From assembly GCF_037893015.1 (NCBI RefSeq), contig NC_133660.1:282039067-282103066 (forward strand): 64,000 nucleotides of DNA, given 5' to 3'. Origin of the DNA: Macrotis lagotis (taxonomy: Eukaryota; Chordata; Mammalia; Peramelemorphia; Peramelidae). The position numbers and the translations under genes are program-made. Each line of letters begins with the position of its first letter. Position 1 is the first letter of the stretch. The notes below the pieces were generated by a model. The model was given only the letters and a program-made list of their open reading frames with translations. It ran no database searches and was not told the origin of the DNA. Positions 42,346 through 54,169 of this stretch are shown in pieces.

Positions 42346-42790
42346 TAGAGGTAATAAGAAGCTTGATGGCTTGTGAGCAGAGATGGTATTTGTTTGGCCA
42401 TGATGGGCAAGGCAGACTGGAGGGCAGAGAGCCCAGAGTCAGGAAGCCCAGTTGGGAACCTGGGATGAAGAACTTGGGTGAATTTGGGTGTCAGCTGTGG
42501 GCATCAAAAGGCTGGGCCTGCTCCAGGAGGCCTTGGGCAGACCCTGGGACCTGGGACTCCCTCCTTGGGTGGGTAGGGTCAACTTTTCCCTTTTTTCCTT
42601 GCCATATCAGCTTTGTTCTTCCTCAGGTTAATGCTCTTGACACGGCCGAGTGTTCTAAGCACACATTTCCTGGTGACATCAGGGGGCCTCACTTGTCGCT
42701 CAGCAGCAGGGAGCCCAAGGGAGGCCAGACTTGACCCTAGCCTGGTGCCTGGATGAATCACCTCAGCTGGTTTGCCAGGCCTGTCCCAGG
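42346..42790. other. Unique, presumed intronic
   Basis: No repeat or exon recognised. Confidence 0.4.
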
Positions 42791-42795
42791 GTGTG

Positions 42796-42856
<61 letters not shown>

Positions 42857-42857
42857 G
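42791..42857. repeat. (GTCT)n(CT)n compound microsatellite
   Basis: About 10 GTCT units and then about 13 CT units. Confidence 0.95.
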
Positions 42858-43848
42858 CTGGCACTTCTCTCTGCCCCTGGGGGAGCTTGCCGTCATTATT
42901 TTTATTAGGCTATTTAAAAAGAAACTGGGATTCTGATTGTCCCACTTTGCAGTGATCTTGTGGCTTGTGACCATTCCCTTGATCTGTCCCTGCTTGTCCT
43001 ACCAGATATAGCACTTGGCTAATAAGACAGCGGCTTTCTAAGTGTCTTCAACCTATTGGGATCTGCTTTTCCTCGAATCTGACCCGGCCTGGAGTCCAAG
43101 GGATCTAAAGACTGAGAGTCAGAAATGGGCCTCCAAGACCCCAATCTAGAGGTCTGTGCAAGTTGCACAGCTGTGTTTTGTCTCCTCTCCATCCTGGGAA
43201 GCTCTAAGATTGGGGAGATTTTAGTCCACCAGGGAAGGGGGGGGGGGAGAGGGAGAGAGAGACAGAGACAGAGACAGAGAGGGAGAGAAAGTCAGAGAGA
43301 CAGAGAGAGTGCAAACAAACATGAACTCGTGGGCGTGCGTGATCTTTTAGATTCCAGACCGTATAATCTGATTTTTTTGTATTCTGTGATGTCCCTTTGA
43401 ATGAGGAGGAGAGTGATGGGGATTTTTCCCTTTCCATTTCATGGCATTGGGGAATAAAAACCTTAATAATTACTTTATATTTATATCTCTTGGACTTAAT
43501 GTGTTAAAAGCACGTTTGTGCCTCTTACTCCGTTTGATTCTCACAGTTAGCCTTCCTCCCGGCAGTGGCCCTTTGGGATCTCTTCTGCTAGAAAGGTCAT
43601 TGATGTTGGGGGGGGGGGGACTGAGTCATCACAAAGCTCCCTTCAGTTTCTGTGGTAATATGGTTTGCAAAACCCCTCCCCCTCAGCAATGTGAGGAGCT
43701 TTCTCTAAATCTTTGGTCACCTCAAGGAGCATTGTCCGCTCTTGCCCTTGGCATTATCAGTCAAGAGGTTGGCTAAGAAAAACTGCTTGTGAATTTGTTT
43801 TGGGGGGTGAGTCTTGTTTTGTTTTTGTTTTGTTTTAGAAGGGGAGTG
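42858..43848. other. Unique with (GA)n at 43,230-43,310
   Basis: Purine tract: a G11 run, then GAGAGA/GACAGA units. A G11-12 run lies near 43,608. No exon. Confidence 0.45.
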
Positions 43849-44035
43849 TGGGGCTGCTAGGTGGTGTAGTGGATAAAGCACTGGCCCTGGAGTCAGGAGT
43901 ACCTGGGTTCAAATCCTGTCTCAGACACTTAATAATTACCTAGCTGTGTGGCCTTGGGCAAGCCACTTAACCCCGGTTGCCTTGCAAAAACCTAAATAAA
44001 AAAATAAACAAACAAACAAATAAGTAATAAATAAA
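43849..44035 (+). mobile_element. A-type CORE-SINE with long A-rich tail and TSD
   Basis: 'agaaggggagtg' (43,837-43,848) against 'agaaggggaatg' (44,036-44,047), one mismatch. The tail has decayed into AAAC/AAAT units. Confidence 0.95.
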
Positions 44036-44047
44036 AGAAGGGGAATG

Positions 44048-44535
44048 GAACCGGCCCCAGCCCAGCTTTTGTTCTGATGACCTCTTTAGTTCACTTGGAG
44101 GCCCTCTTTCTTCTGAAGGCAGGAAGAAGGCCATTCTGACACCTGTCACTGAAGACATCTGGAAAATTCCACTCGCCCTGGTCTGCTGAGTCACGCCTTT
44201 TCCTGTTGTTGGCCGAGCTAGTGCGTGGCTGACTTGGAATAGGCTGAGTGTGTGGAACTCCCTCTGTCATCTGTCACTGGTCAGATGTGCCCAGGCCTTG
44301 GAAAAGCCTCAAGCCCCTCCTGACCACAGGATCACTGGAGATGTCCAGGCCTGTCTCAGTTGACTTTGAGAGATGTTTGGGAACCAGGCAGAAAGGACAG
44401 CTCTGGAGTCAGCACCTGGGCTCCAGCTCTGCTGTTGCAGCCTCAGTTTCCTTATCTGAAAACTGAACTGCTTAGACTGGGTAGTCTCTGAGTTTGCTCT
44501 CAGCTGCAAAGTTGGAGCTTCTTACACATACCACA
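44048..44535. other. Unique, small MIR scrap
   Basis: 'cctcagtttccttatctgaaaactg' at about 44,443 is a MIR core word. Confidence 0.4.
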
Positions 44536-44539
44536 CACA

Positions 44540-44616
44540 CACAAATACAACTCATTTGCATGTCATGACATCATCTTTCTGATGTCATGGCCTCTTCCAG
44601 AACATAGGACAAACAA
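44540..44616 (+). mobile_element. B-type CORE-SINE, last ~75 bp
   Basis: 'catttgcatgtcatgacatcatc' to 'aggacaaacaat'. Confidence 0.75.
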
Positions 44617-45370
44617 TATCAAGTCTATGAGTAGAGAGTGGTGAAAAGGGATAATCTGAGCATTTCTTCTCTCCTGATGGTGTGTCCCACACTGGCCTAG
44701 TGGGGGAGAGGGAAGCCCTCCAAACCCCCTGAGGGGAGGCTGACTGTTTTCATCCTTCTACACGTCTGCTTACTCACTATTCAGAGCCTTCATGCATCCC
44801 GGCCCAAAGGCATTCTGGGCTCCTCAAGGGAGGCATGGGAAGGATGCTGGGGTGTCGAGAGAAATAACTCATCCTTTGTAAAAATGAATAAAAATAATCA
44901 GAATAGTTTACCAGGTCATCTGAGTCCTTTACTAATTTGTGACAGGGTAGAAATCTCTGCCTAGAAGGCCCCTTCTGCTGGGCAAAGCCTCTAGAGCTGT
45001 AGGCAAACCCGCTTTTCCAGAAGGATTGGGGAATTGGATTAATAGGCGATAGACCAGAAAATCCTTTTTTTCCATTTTAATACTCTTTGAAAATCTTGGT
45101 CATGTGTATTACTGTACTTTGGTGCCTTCATCTGATACTTTTTTGGCTGCCATAATTTTCAGGTCAGAAACTTGAATTTCTGAATGGGCTTAGGCAGGAT
45201 GATTACTCTGAACATCACTTCTGTGCGGGGAAGATGGAGAAGTTTGCCCAAATCTGCACTGATTTCATGGTGGAATGAAATGGAAAAGTATTGTTTTCTT
45301 GTTTCCAGTACTCTGCTAAGCACCATGGGAATGCAGATAGAAAATGAGCAGCTTTTATTTTTAATATATA
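44617..45370. other. Unique, presumed intronic
   Basis: No repeat or exon recognised. Confidence 0.4.
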
Positions 45371-45372
45371 GT

Positions 45373-45527
45373 GCATGTGTATGTATGTATGTATGCATCT
45401 TTTATTTATTTATTTATTTATTGGGGGAGGGCTTACCCAGGTATCAAGTATCTGTGACTGAATTGGAACTCATGTCCTTCTGACTCCAGGGTCATTCTCT
45501 AGCCATTGCACTACCTAGCTGCTTCCA
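45373..45527 (-). mobile_element. (GTAT)n/(TTTA)n leading into a diverged CORE-SINE
   Basis: Microsatellite (GTAT)4-5 and (TTTA)6 at 45,373-45,423 precede an antisense SINE ('gtatctgtgactgaattgg', 'ccttctgactccagggtcat', 'ctacctagctgc'). The TTTA run is probably its expanded A-tail. Confidence 0.7.
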
Positions 45528-46305
45528 AGAACTCATCTTTTAATTGGAAAAGGTTATAGCTTCAGGGCAGTAGGCAAGGCCTGCTGGTTCCGAGGCAAGT
45601 TATAGCAGGGTAGATGATGATGTCTAAGGCAAAGTTGGCAAGATAAATGATAATACCAGCTGGTCTTTAGGATCCCAACCAGGTAACGCTGAATTGGGAG
45701 TTATCACCAGGAATCTAGAGGAGCTTGGAGTGAGCAGCCAAGGCTGGGACTGGGGATCTTTCAAAGAGATCCAGCCTTCTCTCCTTTCTAGTAGTGGCAG
45801 ACTGTTGTGCTTGGGGCCCCTCTTCTGCGCTCATCTGGCTAGGACATAGCCTGGAAATTGGTTTTTAAAAAGCAGCCCTTTTAGATATACGTTTATGTTT
45901 CCTTAGGATTTGTGTTTTTAACCTGTTGGCTTTTATTTTTTAATAAGTTTTATTGATGCCTTTTGCTTTTTACCTCATCACAATTTCCTCAAGTATCCCT
46001 CTTCTTCCCTCTTTCAGAGAGCTACCCCATATAACAAGAGTATTATTAAGGGTTTTTTTTTTAAGAAGAGGAAGGGGGGGTTAAAAATCAAAACTGATTA
46101 ATACATTAGAAAAGTCTGAGAACGTGCTTAGTGTGTAGTAGCTGTGGACCTTCAATAAAGACAAGGTTGGGAATGTCTGGTCCTACTTCTTTCAAGTCAT
46201 AAATTGTCTTTATCATTTTGCAACATTCATTTTTGCTTTTTTATTTTTGCATGTGGTTCTTTGCACTTCCATTGTTATATCATTGTGTGTCCAGGCAGTG
46301 CTGTA
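45528..46305. other. Unique, presumed intronic
   Basis: No exon. T-rich around 45,935-45,970 and 46,050-46,062. Confidence 0.4.
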
Positions 46306-46309
46306 ATAA

Positions 46310-46620
46310 ATGTTTGTGCCAAGCTATGTGACCTTGGACTTGTCATTTCCTGTCTCTGGGCCTCAGAGTCTTCCTTGAAGGACAGACCATCTCTTTGGCC
46401 AACTATTGGGCCAGAAAGCCTTCCTGGTCTCACACTGCTTTGGGGCCATCTCGAGTCATCCTGTTCCCTATCTGACCACTGGACCTAGATAGTTCTGGAG
46501 GAGAAAGTGAGGCTGGGGACTTTGTGGGGCTCCCTCTTCATTCAGCTCTAGTTCATTTGCAAATTGTGACATCCTGTCCATGATGTCATCATCCCCTTGT
46601 AGAATGAAGGACAAATGACA
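46310..46620 (+). mobile_element. B-type CORE-SINE, extended variant
   Basis: 'gtgaccttggacttgtcatttcc', the extra module with 'catctctttggccaactattgg', then 'gttctggaggagaaagtgagg', 'gatgtcatcatcccc' and 'gaaggacaaatgaca'. Confidence 0.75.
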
Positions 46621-46624
46621 GCAA

Positions 46625-47900
46625 CCAGAGTATGTAGTGTTTTCTTGGCTCTGCTGAAATTTCCTTTGCATCAGTTCATCACATGTATTATTTCTTAGAA
46701 CACAGGACTATTCTATTCTATTCATATACCACGTTTTGTTTAATCATTTCCCCAATCAATAGACATTGACTTTATTTACAGTTTTTGCTATCATGTAGAG
46801 TTTTCTATAAATATTTTGACTTCTATGAGGATGTTTTTCTTGTCAATAGCCTCCTTGGGGTATAAGGCTGTCATGGAATCTCAGAGTCCAAAGGTAGTCA
46901 CTTTATTTGCATAATTCCCTAGTTTCCACAATGGGCATACTAGTTTGCATCTCTCCCAGAGTCGTATTAGCATGCCTATCGTTCCACAATCCACCCCCCC
47001 CCCCAACATTGACTGTGGCCATCTTTTGTTTGTCATCTTTGCCAGCTGGTTTATGAGGAAAAATCTCAGAGTTGTTTTGATTTTCTTTAGACTTTTTGAT
47101 TAGTGACTTGGAGTATCCTTTTATGTGGACGTCAATACTTCGAATTTTTCTTTTGAGAATGGTTTATATCTTTCGCCATCTTTTCATTTGGGGAATAACT
47201 TTGTAGAAGCTTTTCAGTCCAGATCCATATCTGGCTCCAGAGGAAAAAGTGAGGTGGGGGACTTTGCCCAGCACCCCTCATTCAAATTCAATTCACATGC
47301 ATGCCATGGCATCACTTCCCTATGTCATGGTTCTCATAAGAAAACAAAACAGTGTCATGAAATCAAAGTCATCTATTTTATCTTTTGAGAATGCTTCTAT
47401 CTCTGGTTTGGTTAAGAATACATAAATTTCTGTACAAACAAAATACACCTATAATAAGAAGGGAAGTAGTTAAATGGGGGAGGGGGAATCTTTGTATCAA
47501 ATTTCTCCAATAAAGTTAACAATTAACTTGCTGTACACACAAATACTTTTCCCCAGGGAGAGGTCTGTGATCTGATTCTCTTTTAATTTTTTCTAATATG
47601 AAGGTCACGTATTCATTCAGAAAATATTACAGAGAGTGGTGTGAGAGGTTGATCTAAGTTTAATTTCTGCCAGATTGCTTCCGGTTTCCCAGAAGATTTT
47701 TTTTTTTAAATCAGGAAGATCTTTCCCCAGAACTTTGTTTTCTGCTTTATAGGATACTGGCTTGTTGGATTCCATTGCTTCTGATTTTCTGAAATCTGGT
47801 TTTCCCATTGAGCTCCCTCCATTTTTCAACCAATTCCAGATTGTTTGGGGGCTGCAATTTTATCAGAGGTGGAGGTCTGGAGCCTTGGTTTTTTAAAACA
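46625..47900 (-). mobile_element. Old L1 3'UTR/ORF2 end, antisense
   Basis: 'gtgttttcttggctctgctg' (46,637), 'ccaatcaatagacattgac' (46,752), 'gaggaaaaatctcagagttg' (47,055) and 'gataggttgatctaagtttaatttctgcc'-like (47,645-47,675). Split at 47,215-47,340 by a B-type SINE. C11 near 46,993. Confidence 0.65.
47215..47342 (+). mobile_element. B-type CORE-SINE, 3' half
   Basis: 'ggctccagaggaaaaagtgagg', 'gcccagcacccctcattcaaattc', 'gccatggcatcacttcc'. Confidence 0.8.
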
Positions 47901-48022
47901 GATGGGATGGTGACAGTCCCTGTGATCTGTGGGGCTGGCTGAAAGTCTCATGGACAGGTGAGATAGGCATTCTGACTTTCTCAGATATTATGGTGGTTCT
48001 GCTTCTCTTTTCTTCTCATTTT

Positions 48023-48343
48023 TCTATTTTATTTTTATTATTTTTATTTTTTTACATGACACCAACTATTAGGACATAAAAGTTCACATTCAAATGCAGA
48101 AATGCAGAATAAACATAATAAAGGATCATGGATAGAAAGATTAAAATTATTTGAAACAAAATTACCTAATCCTAAAAGATGAGATATCAAAAGACAAGTT
48201 AGAGACAATCAATAATTTTAGCCAAGAAAATGTCAGTTAACTAAATAATGTACCAAAACATATTGCTTGATGGCAAACCAATTCTTTTTTCTTTTTGTCT
48301 ATATTTTTATTTTAATTAATTATTAAAATGACATCCATATTTT
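48023..48343. mobile_element. Unidentified AT-rich insertion with TSD, ~320 bp
   Basis: Flanked by 'cttttcttctcatttt' (48,007-48,022) and 'ctttttcttctcatttt' (48,344-48,360). The T-rich left end (TATTTTATTTTTATTATTTTT) would suit the complement of a poly-A tail. The internal sequence matches none of the families I recognise here. Confidence 0.5.
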
Positions 48344-48360
48344 CTTTTTCTTCTCATTTT

Positions 48361-50070
48361 AAAAAAGCTTTGGGTTTCCTTCAGAACAAGATGCTCATGT
48401 GCTAATTGCTCTTGTCTTTGTGAAGAGATCGAGGAGAACTCTGGTCCAGATGGGAACTGAATGGGAGCTCTCCCCTCCTTGCTCAGTTGGAGGGGTGAAG
48501 GGGGTGTGGCCCCTCCCTGTCTGGTGTGCCTGCCTGCTGTGCCCACCTGGTGTCCATGGGGCCCCTGGCTGCTCGACTCTTGCCATCTATTGAGAGGCCA
48601 GCCTCGCTCCAGGGCCTTAGAGCGACTCCTAAGTTGGTTTGCCCCCTGCTGTCTCCGAACTCACCGAGGGTGTCTATTCTGGGGGCCACCTTCTGGAGTT
48701 GCTTCAAGCTTCTCAGCTCATGAGCCATCTGGACTTTTTTGTCGACCTGATGTGTTTTTCTGACCTTCACTTTTGCTGGTTTTCAAATAGTCGATTGCTA
48801 TTTGTCAGGCTCAGCCTCATGCCTCTGGGTGAGGCAAAGGATGGACAGGAGAAGGTGGAGCCTGAAGGTGGGGAGGTCTTAGGAGGTTGTTGCAGCCATG
48901 CTGGACAGACATGATAAGGGCCTGGCCTGCACAAGTGCCAAGGACCAGAGAAGAGGGAATGGCAGGGAGATGTTGGGGGAGGCTCAGCTAGCCTTGGCAG
49001 CTGACTTACCGCCAGGGAGCGGCGAGGACAAAGGTGACTTTGAGGCCATCTTTTTCTAGGGCTGAGTGTCCCACAGTGATTAATGAGGTCCAGGGCTACC
49101 ATGCCCATTCCCATGGAGAGAGAGCTCCTCTGTGCAAAAAAGGGGAAAGGCGAGAGCAGGACACCTTAGGCCCCTTTCTTTCTGCCCACCCTCGTTTTAG
49201 GGCTTCCAAGCTGAACCCTAGGAGAAGCAAGGACACCACCAGCTCAGGATTACTCCTCTAGGATGAACTTTAGGGTCTGGCAACCCTTTGTCTTTATGGA
49301 GGAGGAGTTGGGCCAGCCTGGTCTTAATGGGACTTGGTGTTATGGAAGTCTTCCCAAAGCCCTGGAAAATGGGGAACCTGGTCCCCATGGAGACTGACAC
49401 AGAGCTGCAGGAAGGCCTCAAGCCACAATACTGGACTTTTTGAAGAACTCATAGTTCTTTCACACCTCCTCTCCTTTGACCCCCGGATTCATTGCTGATA
49501 AAGTCAAGTGACACAAGTCAGGGCTGGGTCAGCAAAAGCCTTGGGACCAATGAGAAGCTCTTTGCTGAGGAAGGAAGCCCAACAGTGAAAGGGGCTCCTG
49601 GCCAGAAAGAGTGAATGGTCTGACTCCAGGGCCCTGTGAGAGGAATAGTAAGCAGATGGCAAGGCGAGAAGGAGGCAGGGCTCAAGAAGCTTCCTACTTA
49701 GAGAAGGAAGCAAAGACAGACAGAACAGGGAAGCTTCTGGGCCAGCTCAGTGCTTCAGGCCAAGGCCTGGTGAGGAGGCGGGGAGGGGAGAGGGAGAAAG
49801 CTGAGTAGGTGCACTGGGAAGGCTCTTGCCAAGGTCCCAGGCCCAGGAGTTTGGGTTGATTTTATAGCCTCAGGTGCCCCCTTTCTGATATGACTTCAGG
49901 ACAAGAACACCGGACTCGACCCCCCCCCCCCCCATGAGGTCTTGTCATAGTGATCCTTTGTGGAAGTTGTGGGGGATAGTGTTCTGTAGGAGTCACGGCA
50001 ATGGGAAAAGTCTTAGAAACAGAGCAGTGCAGGCATGCTAAGGGCGAGTGGTTTTTCAGCCCCCAGATTG
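48361..50070. other. Unique, presumed intronic
   Basis: Open frames to ~115 codons on both strands (48,395-49,114), without domain or splice support. C14 run at 49,920-49,933. 49,600-49,860 has words like those of antisense L2, weakly. Confidence 0.4.
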
Positions 50071-50073
50071 TTT

Positions 50074-50292
50074 TGGAGGCAGCTAAGTTGGCACATTAGG
50101 TAGAGCGCTGATCCTGGAGTCCAGAAGTCTTGAGTTCAGATTAGACCTCAGACTTCCTAGCTGTGTGACCCTGAGCAAGTCCTTCACCCCATTTGCCTCA
50201 TCTGTAAAATGAAGAAGGAAATGGCAAATTACTTCAATATCTCTACCAAGAAAACTCCAAATGAGGTCATATGATTGAAATGATTCACCAAA
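50074..50292 (+). mobile_element. C-type CORE-SINE
   Basis: Head 'ggaggcagctaagttggcac', core 'gtgaccctgagcaagtcc', 3' body 'gaagaaggaaatggcaaat', 'aagaaaactccaaatgagg'. Confidence 0.85.
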
Positions 50293-51585
50293 ACTGCTGC
50301 CCAGGGCAGGTCTTCAGTTTTGCCAGGGGTGGCCATTTCCATCCACATGCCACATTTATGTCTCATTCCTCGTGGGTGACCAGGCTGCTTGCCACTGCCC
50401 TTCTGTGACTTTCCAGAGGGGGAGGGAATCTTTGACAGTTGCTGTGGTGGATGGAACATGATCCTGCTATTTGGTCAAGGAATGCCAAGGAGCCTCCTCA
50501 GCCTAGTGAGGGTGGTCCCTGAGCCCCAGACCTGTGGACCCAGACACACCCCCACTAAGGTGTAGAAGTCTGTCCACCTCCACGGAGAAGCAAAAGAGGG
50601 TGGAGGAGAGGGCTGAGAGGGAGGATGATCTCAGGGAGAGGAGGATAATCACCAGCAAACCCAGGGGAGGGTTGGGAATAGAACTGAGAACTAAAATCTA
50701 AGGGACGCCCCCTCAATCAGGAAGTAGCTGAAGAAGTCATGATCGGTGAATGCCACATGATCTATGAATGTCACAGGATAGTATTTCTCTGTAAGAGGAG
50801 AGAACCCCGGGAAGTCTGGCCTCACTAGGTCAGTGAGCAGACCAGGGGAACCGTTTCTACACAGATTGCCTTTAGGGGACCTCTATTAAAGTGTGTTCCC
50901 CACCTTTAGTGATAACTGAGCTGCAGATAGAAGCAGAAAGGACTGGGCAGGGACACTGGGATTCATTTGGCTGGACCCTCTGGGTTTGGGTGCATGGAGG
51001 AGGGTAGCAATAGTGAAGCCAAAGAGAGGACCACCATGGACACAGTGTTTAAATTCATCTAAGAGAACAAAATTTCAGGAGAACAGAAAAGCAGGATAGT
51101 TTGGAAAGAAACATAAAATTTATTACCTACTTTTTTGGAAAAAGTAAGTAATCTAAAACAGAAGCTCGTTATTTCATATACAGTCATCATTTTGTGTTTG
51201 TCTATGTCCACAGAAGTGCTTGAGGTTTGGGGTGTTTGTATTCAGAATAAAAACAGCTAAAATCTAAAAATACTGGATTCCAAGCTCATTTATTCAGTTC
51301 TCAGAGAGGCCGGAAGGCTTTTCCTTCTTAGAGCCAGCCCCCAAAGCAGAGAAGTGGTGGGTGAGCCAGGCATGGTCTGCTGCCCACTCAGGCCTGCCCA
51401 CTGGGTTGCATCTCTCAAACTCATCTGCTCCCCAGCTCCTCTTCCACATCACTTGAGACAGGAACCTCATCTCCCTATTCCCCAACTCCAGTCTTCTCCA
51501 GGTTCAGCCGGGCCAGGTCCTTAAACCAATCTTAAATCAATCAGCACTTAGTATGTACCTACTATATATGCTAAGAGGAGGAAGA
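50293..51585. other. Unique, presumed intronic
   Basis: AT-rich 51,100-51,280, otherwise unremarkable. No exon. Confidence 0.4.
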
Positions 51586-51589
51586 GATG

Positions 51590-52545
51590 CCTTGCCTCAG
51601 GGAACTTACCACTGGTAAACAAAAAGAATAAACAGGAAATAATTCATAGTGAGAAGACACCAGAATTGGCATCTAGTAAAAGATGGGGTTTTAGTTAGGA
51701 CTTCAGACAAGCCAGGGAAGTCAGAAGGTGGCCTTGGGGAGGGGGCGGCAGTTCAGATCTGGGGCACAGCCAGAGAAAATGCCCAGAGCCCAGAGATGGA
51801 GGGCCTGGCTCAGAGGACTAGGTTACAGAGTCAAAGAGCACATGATGGGAGTTAAAGGTGTACGAAGCCTGGAAAGGTGGGTTTGAAGACTAAACAGAGG
51901 ATTCTACTTTTGCTCCTAGAAGCAATCAGGAGGCCTTGGAGTTACCTGAGGAGGAAAATGTTGGGGGACATGGTCTGACCTGGGCTTTAGGAAAATCCCT
52001 TTAATGGAGCTTTCTCCATTGAGGTGTCCTGAGTAACTCCTAGGCTGGGAGCCTGAGGAAAGATGGGGGGAGGGAGGGTTTTAGAGTGGAAGATGATAAG
52101 ATCAGTTGTGAACATATTGAGTCCTAAGATATTGAGTGTCCAGACAGTTGGAGATGCCTGAAAGATCGTTTAGGGATGGAGGTCAGCAGAGAGATTGGGG
52201 GAGGAGAGGTAGCATATAGATAGAGTCATGAAATCCATGGGAGCTGTTGAAAATCACCAGATGACCAGGGGAAGTAGTCTGGAGGGAGAAGAGCAGAGGG
52301 CTGGGATCAGAGCCTGGAGGGACACCTACAGGGACAGCTGGATGATGATATCCAGCAAAAGAGATTGAGAAGGAGGGGGTCAGAGAGGGAGAGAATGAGA
52401 CAGAAGAGGAACAGAGGGGGATAAGTGATGTCCAAGATTGCAGAGAGGCCAGGATGATTATGGACTCGATTGGGCTGCTAAGAGATAGGCAGTCTTCTTC
52501 ATGATAGGACTCCAGACCTTTCCTTTTTCCTGGATGGCCACTTCT
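51590..52545 (-). mobile_element. L2 LINE fragment, antisense
   Basis: Purine-rich complement of L2: 'gggggacatggtctgacc' and 'gctttaggaaaatccc' (51,963-52,000), 'catgaaatccatgggagctg' (52,227), 'gagggagaagagcagagggc' (52,282), 'ccagcaaaagagattgagaagg' (52,353) and 'gattgcagagaggccaggatg' (52,436). The order is L2 3' to 5', as expected for the minus strand. Confidence 0.65.
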
Positions 52546-52604
52546 GTGTGTTCTCCAGCTTATCACTGACCATAATGGAGTTTGGGGAAACCATCAGAAG
52601 GTAC

Positions 52605-52770
52605 TGGAGTATTGTAGAAAGGGTATGGAGTCTAGAGTTGGGGGACTTGGCTTGCAATGCCACACCTTCCATCTGAGTGAGCTGGCCTCAGTTGGCTCAT
52701 CTCTAAAATGCAGAGGTGCAGACTATGAGAACTCTTGGTACTCCCCAACCCTGGAGACTCTTCCTTTGGT
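52605..52770 (+). mobile_element. MIR/THER1-like SINE
   Basis: 'gagtctagagttgggggactt', 'gcctcagttggctcatctc' and 'taaaatgcagagg'. Confidence 0.6.
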
Positions 52771-52904
52771 AAGGCAACTCCAGGGTTCATATGAAACTCA
52801 CAGTCCATGCTCAAACCTCCTAGATATTTTTTAATCAAACTGCTCTCTAACCATGCCTCTCTTCCCTTGTACTGGGTCTTTGGATACAGGTTAAGACTTT
52901 TGAA

Positions 52905-53062
52905 CTTAGGAAGACCTGAGCTCAAAACCAGGGCCATCTCCATATCTGGCCAGATGTCTCTGGGGAAGAAAGTGAGGCTGGTGACTTAATACAGCCCCCT
53001 CACTCAAATCCATGACCCTCTGATGTCTTAGTCTTCTTTGAAAACAAAGGGCAAATACCAAT
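52905..53062 (+). mobile_element. B-type CORE-SINE
   Basis: 'gacctgagctcaaaaccagg', 'gtctctggggaagaaagtgagg' and 'cccctcactcaaatcc', ending 'aagggcaaatacc'. A ~25-bp gap removes the 'ttcacttgcatgtcatg' segment. Confidence 0.75.
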
Positions 53063-53074
53063 AAGACTTTATAG

Positions 53075-53305
53075 TCTGTTCTTTTTGGTCAGTCATTTGA
53101 GTTGTAGCCAACTCTCCATGACCTCATTTGAGATTTTCTTGGCAAAGATCCTGGAGTGGTTGGTCATTTCCTTCTTCAGCTCATTTTACAGTTGAGAAAA
53201 CAGAGACAAACAGAGTGACATGACTTGCCCAGGGTCACACAGCTAGATAAGTCTTCCTGACTCCAGGCCCAGCACTCTTCTCTATTGAAGCACCACCTCA
53301 CTGCC
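53075..53305 (-). mobile_element. C-type CORE-SINE
   Basis: 'catgacctcatttgagattttcttgg' region, 'ttacagttgagaaaacagag' and 'gcccagggtcacacagctag', ending 'caccacctcactgccc'. Confidence 0.8.
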
Positions 53306-53309
53306 CACT

Positions 53310-53465
53310 TTAGATCATAATTGATATATTACTTGCCTTCTCAAGGGGTGGTGAAGAGACAAGAGAGAAAGAGAGAATTTGGAACTCAAAATTTTAAAAA
53401 TGAATATTATAAAATTTAAATGCAGTTGGAAAATATTAAAAAATAAAATTTAAAGCTATGTTTTT
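53310..53465 (+). mobile_element. L1-type 3' tail
   Basis: 'gatatattacttgccttctcaa', 'gagagaatttggaactcaaaa' and an A-rich end. Confidence 0.5.
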
Positions 53466-54165
53466 AAAAGCATTTATACTGATCCTTACTCAATTTCATG
53501 TTAGATTCAGCCTGAGCCTGTCAGATCTTTTTTGGATCCCGACTCCATTATCCAGAACGTCAGTTGGCTCTCCCAGCTTTGTCTTACTCAAATTTGTTGA
53601 GCGTGCTACCTCTGCCTTTACCTAAGCCCAGATCCTTGAGGCTCACCCCTGGAACTCTCTTGCCAGCCAGCAGTGAACTAGTCAAAGCCAATCCGACTAT
53701 GTCCACTGCAGTTCCCTGACCTGATAGTTTAATGTACCTGTCAAAAAAGGGTCTGCTCAGCTCATGTCTACATGATCACTATCCATCCCCATAAGACTCC
53801 ATTTTTACATTTTTTCTGGATTTGTAGTCAAGCTCACTAGCCTAATGGGGAACTGATCTTACAGATGGGGATCTCTTCCCTTTCTTCACTAGGCCTGAGC
53901 TTTCTCTCTTTTACAAACTTCCAAAATCCCTAGGAGGCTCAATAATCACATTCACTTGTCTTTTCAGCCCTACCTCCTTCTTCCTCCTTCCTACTTGAAT
54001 ATCTTCCTTTTAGCCTCCTTCGCCTTTCTTCCTTTAAGATCTTCAGATGATCAGTAACTAGTTCACCCCCTAAGATCTCAGGTGTTCCTTTTTTAACATC
54101 CTAGATTGTCTGATGACAGGTAGGTTCTGAAGATACCTTTTTTCCCTTCTCCTCTTAGGATGTTC
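53466..54165. other. Unique, presumed intronic
   Basis: No exon or repeat recognised. Confidence 0.4.
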
Positions 54166-54169
54166 CTCT

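Noticed and set aside
42791..42857. CRISPR-like or other functional array in the GTCT/CT run
   Set aside because: Simple microsatellite without spacers, in a vertebrate genome.
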